This document shows positions 57,137-64,000 of a stretch of DNA of 64,000 nt, one piece after another. Within the stretch, counting starts at the first letter, position 1; each line of letters opens with the position of its first letter. A program made the translations under genes and the position numbers. Source of the stretch: Oscheius onirici (taxonomy: Eukaryota > Nematoda > Chromadorea > Rhabditida > Rhabditidae); assembly GCA_932521025.1 (NCBI GenBank), contig OW051473.1, forward strand, positions 682,001 to 746,000. The letters are read 5' to 3'. Below the pieces are notes generated by a model, which was not told where the DNA came from, made no database searches, and saw only the letters and a program-made list of their open reading frames with translations.

Positions 57137-57843
57137 ATGTTTCGTCTCGTTCTATTATTCGTTATTTCGACTGTCTATTCAGCTCCAATATTCAAAGAGC
57201 ATTATCTAAAAATGAACGAGACGGGAGAGCGATACATAGACGCTATCAAAGAGTTTCAAATCTGTGTGAACAAGACAGATAGTTTCAAGCCCAATGGAAC
57301 CTACCCTTCATCTTTGACTGCTTCGGAAGCTGGTGTGATTAGAGATTCCGTTTATGTGAGTTAAAAAATGAGTAATAAAAAACAGAAACACAACCAAATC
57401 ATTTTCAGTCCTGCATCCTGACTGGTGAAAGCATGTTAAAACTGAAGGATGAATATGTAACCGTTCTTGGAGGATCTTCAAAAACTGGAATGCCAACTCT
57501 TGCCGGATTGTTTTCTAGTCTGGTGCAAGGAGATGTTTCCCCGGTAGTTTACTCTACCTGTACAGTAGTTTCCATTTTTTAGCTAGCTGGAGTTCAAAAC
57601 TTTGCCGCAGAAATGTTCAAAATGGCACTGGTACTGATGAGAAACGATGTCAAACAATTGGACAAATTTATCGCTACAGGAGAAAAAAGTGTGTTCAGTG
57701 AAAAAATGGATTCTACCGAATTGGACAAAATTGTCGAGAAGATTTCCAACGAAGCAGAAATTATGATCCCTGGTATCAAGAAAGGAGAAACACATAATAT
57801 CACTCTTCAATTTTCTGGTAAGAAACAGTCCGGAATCTCTTAA
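57137..57843 (+). CDS. Secreted two-Cys family protein, member 5
   Basis: Exons 57137-57355, 57409-57543 and 57583-57843 (phase 0; introns 53 and 39 nt) give 204 residues. The signal peptide is MFRLVLLFVISTVYSA. The first Cys is in F-Q-I-C, exon 1 ends SSLTASEAGVIRDSVY, exon 2 opens S-C, and exon 3 has RNDVKQLDKFIATGE. The tail is short and Lys/Glu-rich with an N-glycosylation site (N-I-T). It is the most compact member and the clearest view of the shared core. The codon after the last intron (CTA after TTTTTTAG) keeps the frame. Confidence 0.82.
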
Positions 57844-58192
57844 TTGTATAAATAACATGTTTTCGAATCCATTGAGCTATTAAACTGTTCCCGTTGGAGT
57901 TTTTAGTGACAGTAACTGACAGTTAAAATCTACCGCCTCTCGGTGCCACTTCATGAACCACTACTACGTAGGATAGCTGAGCGCCGACACCTCTGTCAAA
58001 AAACGATGTGTTCGATCATATAGTATTTGCCCAGGGCTGAATGAATTTGTTGAGCTGGAATCATACAAGATCCAAAACCAATCAAAAGAAATTGGTTTTG
58101 TTTTCCTTTAGAGGAAAAGGGCCATGCCACGTTTTCAGAAAGCAAATAATTTAATCTGTTCAAAGTACAAAAAGAATAGTTTCTTGTTCTTC
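57844..58192. other. Convergent intergenic gap
   Basis: It holds only 3' flanks of the two converging genes; nothing else is seen. Confidence 0.4.
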
Positions 58193-59449
58193 TTATATGG
58201 TCCGTCTACACGGTCTCGTCCTTATTGGTGTTTTGACATCTTCGTTCTCTTGTAGCCTCATCAATTTATCGACAAACTCCGAGAAAACCTAAAATAACTG
58301 CTGATTGTGGGTCTTGAAACAATAAACACCTCTTTTGTGCCTTCACCCGTTTTTGCCGAAACTTCAGCGAATACTGAATTCAACGCCCGGGCCAAGTTTT
58401 GACCTCGATTTGACGCCACTTCTTTTTTCAGATCCGTTTTATTAGCCAAAACAATGCTAGGAATCTGAATTCTCTGTAGATTTCTACATTATCTGGAACT
58501 TACTACATGGTTCAAATTCTCATAATTTATCACTTTTGCAGTCTCCTCCAAATCGAACAAACTTTTCGCTCGTTCAGCGGAATATACAAAAATGATGCCA
58601 TCAACTTCTCTAATAAGGTCTTCCGAATGTTTTTCCTAAATTTAATGTTGTTAGCAGAGAAAAACATGTGTACCTTGACTCGATCACCTCCAAGATCAAT
58701 AATTTGTAAATAATAATATTCGTCGTTATGTTTTCGAAGCTTGAAATATTTTGTTTTGGTAAAGAAGCACTCGCTTACCACACTTTTGACAACTTCAGTT
58801 GTCCTACTATATCTTGTTATGAAGCCATTGTAAAGAAATCGAAGTAGCTGAAAACGATGTTCTGTGACAAACTAAAACGAGTTACCAGACAGGATTTTCC
58901 GACTCCATGATCGCCTGCCAACAAAATTCGAAGCTTTCTATTAACTTTTAACGGAATTGGAACAAAGATGGGATTCTCGTATGTTGAAATAGATGTGCTG
59001 CTGCCAGGAAGAGTCTCGAAGCTGAAATATGTCAATGTACACAAGCTGACAATCTTTGAGTTTACTGTCCTCGAGTTTCTCGCGTACTTAAGAAACAATT
59101 TGGAATTGTTTTAGTAAATAGTCAGACCAGAATAAAATATATTCCCACGCAACAAAAACGTCCATTATTCAAATAATCGCATTAGATGACGCACAATGTT
59201 AAAAAATAAAATACCTGTGGGTTAGACGTTCTGGAAAAGACTCCTTGATGGAATAGCAAGGTAATGATTTAATGCTGTTTCTTTCAACAATACTGCTGCT
59301 TGAAGAACCTATCGCACTATCAACTTCCTGAAATGATTCCATATATTTAGCTGCCTCAACTTTTAACGTACTTCATTGCCATAGACGTCCTGCAGATCTT
59401 TTCCATTTTTCTGTCCCATTCCAAAACACTGCCAAAACGTGGTGCTCAT
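58193..59449 (-). CDS. Divergent Ras-like small GTPase with N-terminal extension
   Basis: Eight exons join in consistent phase to 276 residues. Residues 1 to about 95 are a Ser-rich, non-GTPase extension. The G domain follows: RKLRILLAGDHGVGKSCLLR (P-loop GDHGVGKS), an effector region NGFITRYSRTTEVV, the G3 motif IIDLGGD (D-x-x-G present, but the catalytic Gln position of D-T-A-G-Q is Asp), G4 LANKTDL (N-K-x-D) and G5 EVSAKTGEG (S-A-K). The loss of the Gln suggests slow or absent GTP hydrolysis; this is inference from Ras-family knowledge. The C-terminus is PCRRTI and has no CAAX box, so no prenylation is predicted. It is nearest to RERG/RASL-type branches in style, but no specific orthologue can be named. 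Confidence 0.8.
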
Positions 59450-60614
59450 TCTTAAGAATCTTAATAATTAATCACATAGAAAACATAGAGAAGTCAAGGT
59501 GGAGTGACCGTAAAAAGAAACAGTTGTTGTCGGGGTGGATGTGTTCAGCATGGCAGATTGCAGATGTCAGGAATGCGGAAAGAGCAAGAGTGTGAGAGAG
59601 AAAGGCGGGTGTTAAGTATGCACGAATCTCTGCTAATGTTACCTGTATGTGTAGGAGTGAGCGAAATTTACGTGGAAACTGTCTGGTTTTTCGAGAAAAG
59701 GTTCACATTTCAAATTGTGCGTCATATGAAGTTCAAACAAAAAAGTAATCTACTAACGTCTTTTGATCTTATGACTTCTAAAAAATGTTGTACAGCTTGG
59801 AAACTCTTGACAGCTGCTGGTCAATCCGGAAACTGAACAAAAACCTCTCACGCGTGAGCCTGCCGGCTTGGTACACGTGTGGTTTCAAGTTGCAAGTTGC
59901 AACTGCAGAAAAAGCTCTTTTTCGTTTTCAGTGGAAAAATTTCCTATTATTTGTGTAGACAAGTTTTTGTTGTACTGCGGACAATGCAACTAATTTGACC
60001 AATACACTCCCAAAAAGGAACAGCGTCACAATAGAGGAAGCAACACAAAGTCGCAATCAGCAAGCAGAGAGACCCTAACTGACTGCGCAGGGGAGAAATG
60101 CACATGTTTATGGCAACAGTCTGTAATTACAGGTGAGAGTAACCAATTAAGAGTCAGCTGGCCCCCATAAAGGCTCAGAGAGGGATCGGCTTTGGCCCTC
60201 TTGATTGGCAAATGACCCCTCACATGTTCGCAAGTGCCATTGTTTTCAGAGTCTAATGCGCCGATATTGCGCGAAGAAATGAAAGCAAACAAAATGTTTC
60301 TGTTTTCAATGTTTTTCGTTCAAAAGGGTGAGTGACAAGTGAGAAAGCTGTCGCAGGTTTTCAAACAAATTTCAAATCTATCAGTAACAATTCAGCTTCA
60401 ACAATTCAGCGAAAGTTAACGATAACAAAGGTAAAATATACTACGGTAGCCACTTTTACAGGTCGGTGATCTTTTGGAGAAGAAAACGCTTGGGTAGTTT
60501 CCCAACAAAAAGGCTTGTTTTATAACTAGAAGAACCAGCAAAGATAAACAGCAAACAAGGCCACCTGACCGGAAAGTGGTCTTCAATTAGAAATGGGTAT
60601 CTTTTTTTCTGCAG

Positions 60615-60794
60615 GAAAACAACGTCGCGGTGCAAAATGAACGGATCACGGGTTGGTAAGAATCGGGTTCACTGGCACAGACTGCTATAAATTTCAGCGT
60701 AGGTCCTTGGAGTGCAGACGAGGCGGAACGGAAAAGATCCCCCCGCACATCTGAGGAGACGGCGGGAAGGTCAACTAACAACGATTATGACCTG
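60615..60794 (+). CDS. Possible pair of exons of an unrecognised gene
   Basis: TTTCTGCAG precedes an open exon 60615-60655, which ends at GTAAGA. A 42-nt intron ends in ATTTCAG, and exon 60698-60794 ends at GTGAGC. The phase-2 junction gives about 46 polar residues (for example VGPWSADEAERKRSPRTSEE). The signals agree, but I could not find convincing partner exons on either side, and the minus strand is open too. Confidence 0.3.
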
Positions 60795-61790
60795 GTGAGC
60801 ATTGTCATTCGGATTGAGGACGGCCGTCTTTCTCGCGCGCTCATGCTGTGGGGAAAGATTGAGGTGGGAAAGTTATCCGATTAACGAAATTTGCAAACTG
60901 GCCGGAAAAGTTGTCTCCGACTACTTCGCTCACGTGTTAGCAGATGTACATCAACAAATGACCTGTGGCTGTGGCAGAGATCTCATGACAATATTACACT
61001 AATCGGTAAGATGAGAGCGGATTTCCGGTCAGAGTGCTAGTCGAGATAAAGTCGAAAGATCTTAGAGCTTTTTTGGCGGAACTGGAAAAGACGAAATAAT
61101 TCAAAACCCTTTTAACGAACAGTCCCAAGTATTTGCTGTAAACATCCTCCGGAAGCAATTTGGTAGGACATGTGGGGTGCGAAAAGGCTGTCCGACCTTG
61201 TGTGTAATTTCTTCCCGTGTGGTCATAATTTGTCGTTTTTGCAACCTTCAAAGCGACTTGCGTCTTTCGGTCTAATAGAGCTAGCTGAACCTAGCGAGAA
61301 AAGAATACTCCGCACCATTACTACACCTCCGCTAACGACCGGAAGTTGGGGTAACAGTTGAGAACGAAAAAGTGCCACAACAGCTGGCTGGAAATGAGTT
61401 TTATATCAAAATTCTCACATGTAGGTGTAAACGTTGCCACAGAGCATTCTGGTGGGGCCGACAGGGAAGAAGTATGTTATGAAAGCGGAGAAAAGTTTTC
61501 CTGGCGGCAAAAGTCGGAAGACATGAATGGACAATAAAATAGTCTGGCTGAACAGATAGAGGAGTGTGTGCCCTCTCAGTGAACTTTATCTGGCACTGAC
61601 AGTTGCCTCTGCAATGAGGCCAATTGCTGTTGCCAAATTTACAACGTGCCGTTATTATGATATGCCAAGAGATTAGGAGGAAGTGATTGGGTTAATGATT
61701 GCTTCAATCAAAATTACAATTTGTCAATTCTTGTATGTTTGGAAAACTCGAAGAAAAGGGAAACCATGTCAGGCTGAATTTCAGGCATGG

Positions 61791-61805
61791 GGAATCCTTC
61801 CTTTC
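61791..61805. repeat. Orphan copy of the 5S upstream element
   Basis: TCAGGCATGGGGAAT matches the element upstream of copy 6 but no 5S sequence follows. It lies about 300 bp before the real element. Confidence 0.55.
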
Positions 61806-61874
61806 CTTGAAACTGAGAAAAAATGGGGATTGCCAAACTTTTGCACATGAGTATATAGAATATTCGAACATATT

Positions 61875-62118
61875 GCCCTCCGGATGACCCCGAGAAGGCA
61901 GCTCCAAAAAGTTTGGTCATTGACGCATAGTTTCGCTATGGTCAGAATCCCTTAGTACCTTGATACACTGGGTGAAAACCGAAGCTGTTTTGCGGCTGCT
62001 AGGTAATCTATTCCCACGACTGCTAAGACTGTACGGCGGTGCCCAGTATATCTCTAACAACGGAGAGACCAGAGAAATGCAAATAGACAATATCAGGCAT
62101 GGGGAATAGCAAGTGTTT
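61875..62118. repeat. 5S 5'-flank, inverted duplicate of 53624-53870
   Basis: About 240 bp upstream of 5S copy 6 match the reverse complement of the copy-4 flank. Beyond the ...CTCGGGG/CCCCGAG end, the two loci diverge. Confidence 0.85.
62096..62108 (+). promoter_or_regulatory. Upstream element of 5S genes
   Basis: GGCATGGGGAATA ends exactly 10 nt before the 5S sequence. The same site and spacing occur before the other five copies: on the minus strand at 23641-23653 (AGGGAATA core), 25846-25858 (TGGGAATA), 27997-28009 (GGGGAATG) and 53634-53646 (GGGGAATA), and on the plus strand at 56813-56825 (GTGGAATA). The A/T part lies about 11-15 nt from the 5S sequence, in the position of an upstream Pol III promoter element. 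Confidence 0.7.
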
Positions 62119-62236
62119 GCTTACGGCCACACCACGTTGAAAGTACGCCATCCCGTCCGATCTGGCAAGTCAAGCAACGTTGGGCCCGGTTAGCACTTGG
62201 ATCGGAGACGGCTTGGGAATCCCGGGTGTCGTAAGC
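62119..62236 (+). rRNA. 5S rRNA gene, copy 6
   Basis: 118 nt, with one visible change (GTTAGCACTTGG in place of GTTAGTACTTGG), followed by T5. GGGGAATA lies 10 nt upstream. Shares about 360 bp in total, inverted, with copy 4 and its flank. Confidence 0.9.
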
Positions 62237-63214
62237 TTTTTGACTTTTTGGAAGGTTTGAGGAGAGTCAAAAAGTGCTTATCCGCCTGCATTTTTTGCTT
62301 ATCTTCTCAATTCCGCCTTTTCAGTAACACATACGGAATCCGATATTGTGCCTCAGAAAACTTAATCTATTTTAAATTGCTTCCAAGTCTCTGTGTGTTT
62401 GTCTGAAGCTCTAATTGAGGATAAGGAGGGGAACTTTTGCGCAAATTAGTTTTTAACAAGTCGCGACAGTAAAAGCAAGTGCGCGAAGTGCACTAACGAC
62501 TTTAGTAGTTACTTTAAATGGACAGGGAGTGACTAGAGCAGTGTGACAAGGGGAGAAGGGAAGGGAAACTAGGGCTGAGGCTGTTGACCGAGCGAAGTAA
62601 AACGAAAGACAAGGAAAAAAAACAAGGTTTGCAACGCCCTGGAAGGGCGTTGCAAACCTTGTAATGCCAAATTATGTGACAAAGACACAATAAAGATATG
62701 ACTGTAGTGTGAAAATAATAGATAGAAAGCTTATTTTGATCATTTTATGAATATAGCGGTGTATTAGTGTTTCGACTTAGAAGTTTTTAATTTTTTTACA
62801 AAACTGCTAACGGAACTGGCAGAACTCACCGCAAACCGATCACTGTTTTGCCACGACTAGTCAGACTGTCAGCCAGTTCTGGACAAAACTCCAGGCTACC
62901 TTTATGCATTTAGCGCCAGTAAATGGCACCCTTTTCATACAATATGTCAACAATAGAAAACGGACGAGAACGAAAATGATGGAGGTAAAAGCAAAATAAG
63001 CAATATCTTTCATCTCCAGCACTAGATCCCAATCTACGTCTGCGATTCGACCACGTGATAGTGTAAGCGAACAGGGAAACTGAACCTCTTTATTGAGCTA
63101 CACGGATATTTGGACAGAATCGGAAGGTTTGCCTGTAAGAAGAACTTTTTTGTTAGCTTCGGTATCACAGCGGAAGGGAAAGAAAAGGAGTCTAGAAGTA
63201 TTTGTAATAAAAAG
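62237..63214. other. Intergenic region with a hairpin
   Basis: No gene is seen. It contains the hairpin at 62622-62662 and the minus-strand AATAAA (63089-63094) of the following gene. Confidence 0.45.
62622..62662. repeat. Perfect 19-bp hairpin with 3-nt loop
   Basis: ACAAGGTTTGCAACGCCCT (62622-62640) is exactly complementary to 62644-62662; the loop is GGA. It is GC-rich near the loop and has no coding context. Confidence 0.85.
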
Positions 63215-64000
63215 TTAAACATCTTTCATCAACAACTGAATCCGTTCTTCGTTGGAAACAATCCGTGCCCGACAATTGCTCAGATTTCCTTTAATGTTTC
63301 GGATTTCTTCGTCGAGATTGCTCAGTGTCCCGGTTAGTCTGAAAATAGATGAGCTCTTTTTATTTTCAAAAATATTTTGCAAACGTGTGAAAGTTTACTT
63401 ACTTTTGAGCTTCACCCATACTTAGAGACTCTTTCTCCTTCAGCTCCGCTTCATTTTGCCGCACTTCTCCTCTCCACTTTTCCAGTTCACGTATCATTGC
63501 TTCGAGGTCTTCCTAGGTTTTGTGTTCGTTTTCAATTCTCGAAAAATGTGTTACCTGAGCGAATTCGAAAATGTGAGCAAGGGGATAGATTGTTCTTGTT
63601 ATTCCCTGAAGTGTCTTTTGCAGATCATTCATTTTGTTCATTTCACGCTGGAATTCCGTGTCATCTTCGTCAATATCGTCCAGAAGTTGGCCTTCTTCCA
63701 GACCAGCCTTGGTTTCCATCATTTTCTGGACCAATCCACCTTCTTCTGCTTCTATCTGAAAATAATTTCGGTCAAAAATTTAATAGAAAACATACTGGAG
63801 CTGCCGTCACGTCTGGAACAAGAAAATTATCCTCTTCAATGATCTCCTCAACAAAAAGATCATTTTTGTCATCGTCGCCGGCTGTTTCTTCTCCCATTAT
63901 CTGTACTGTTGATTCAGCTGGCTAAATTTTTGCTCTTTTATCTTTGGTGCTTTCTGTTTACCACTGAAGCTTCTTCAATGGTTGCAATAACCTTCTTCTT
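63215..64000 (-). CDS. C-terminal part of an IFT54/TRAF3IP1-like intraflagellar transport protein (5' end beyond window)
   Basis: Several phase-consistent exons read leftward from the window edge to a TAA at 63215-63217. An acidic, linker-like part (GEETAGDDDKNDLFVEE, EGQLLDDIDEDD) leads into coiled coil: LEAMIRELEKWRGEVRQNEA, then LKEKESLSMGEAQKL, LDEEIRNIKGNLSNC and RARIVSNEERIQLLM. The pattern E-x-W-R followed by a helix ending K-x-N-x-x-x-x-x-x-R-I-x-x-N-E-E-R-I-Q agrees with the C-terminal coiled coil of TRAF3IP1/IFT54 (DYF-11 in C. elegans), the part that docks into IFT complex B. The expected N-terminal CH-like domain would lie outside the window. Because this assignment rests on the coiled coil alone, another coiled-coil protein is possible. 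Confidence 0.65.

Larger units (their letters stand above)
59450..61874. other. Region without a confident gene
   Basis: It contains one exon-like pair (60615-60794), a stretch shared with the upstream flank of 5S copy 5 (61620-61690) and an orphan 5S upstream element (61791-61805). Otherwise nothing is recognised. Confidence 0.4.

Noticed and set aside
60587-60781. Minus-strand frame opposite the exon-like pair at 60615-60794
   Set aside because: Lacks acceptor and donor signals, whereas the plus strand has a matched pair of exons in phase.
1-64000. CRISPR array, prophage, operon with ribosome binding sites
   Set aside because: The window is eukaryotic (introns, poly(A) signals, Pol III genes); no regularly spaced direct repeats were seen.

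Overview
The window is nuclear DNA of a nematode, most likely a chromadorean. Three things point to this. The six 5S rRNA genes have the nematode-type 5S sequence. The protein genes are cut by many very short introns (about 34-60 nt) with T-rich CAG or TAG acceptors. The gene content includes an SRH/STR-type chemoreceptor, and several genes have a splice-acceptor consensus a few bases before the ATG, as expected for spliced-leader trans-splicing. I could not name the species. All exon models were built by hand from splice signals and reading-frame phase.

Layout. 0-3 kb: the end of one unrecognised gene, then a divergent pair of paralogous small secreted proteins (815-1281 minus, 2017-2856 plus); the first sits inside an inverted duplication. 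3-4 kb: a perfect hairpin and a tRNA-derived SINE-like repeat. 4.1-8 kb: a 15-exon ankyrin-repeat protein. 8-13.6 kb: no confident protein gene, but a tRNA-Gly and an 879-bp foldback element. 13.7-20.1 kb: three genes of an apparently undescribed secreted family (plus, minus, minus). 21.3-26.8 kb: a calmodulin-like four-EF-hand gene whose introns hold two tRNA and two 5S genes. 28-36 kb: a divergent, tail-less, class XVIII-like myosin with an uncertain 5' end. 36-45.3 kb: a gene-poor stretch. 45.4-48.2 kb: a neuropeptide-Y-type GPCR. 51.8-52.9 kb: a six-TM protein related to cation diffusion facilitators that has lost metal ligands. 53.0-54.5 kb (minus): a fourth member of the secreted family, with a 5S gene in its intron. 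54.9-56.3 kb (minus): a 7TM chemoreceptor. 57.1-57.8 kb (plus): the fifth family member. 58.2-59.4 kb (minus): a divergent Ras-like GTPase. 63.2 kb to the end (minus): the C-terminal part of an IFT54/TRAF3IP1-like ciliary transport protein.

The strongest candidate for something new is the five-gene secreted family (13702-14581, 15627-17333, 19053-20143, 53009-54450, 57137-57843). Every member has a signal peptide, an exon-1 Cys in an F-x-x-C-like setting, a second Cys that falls two residues after a phase-0 intron in four of the five, and an exon-3 motif of the form D-I-x-x-L-x-x-F-I-x-S-G-G, followed by a C-terminal tail that is unrelated between members. A second apparently novel family is the pair at 0.8-2.9 kb, where one gene carries one helical domain and the other carries two.

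The Pol III genes form a second theme. Six dispersed 5S genes share a GGGGAATA-like element exactly 10 nt upstream of the transcribed sequence, and two of them lie in a large inverted duplication that includes their flanks. The genes do not form an evident pathway; they are a mosaic of housekeeping-type genes, receptors and lineage-specific secreted proteins.
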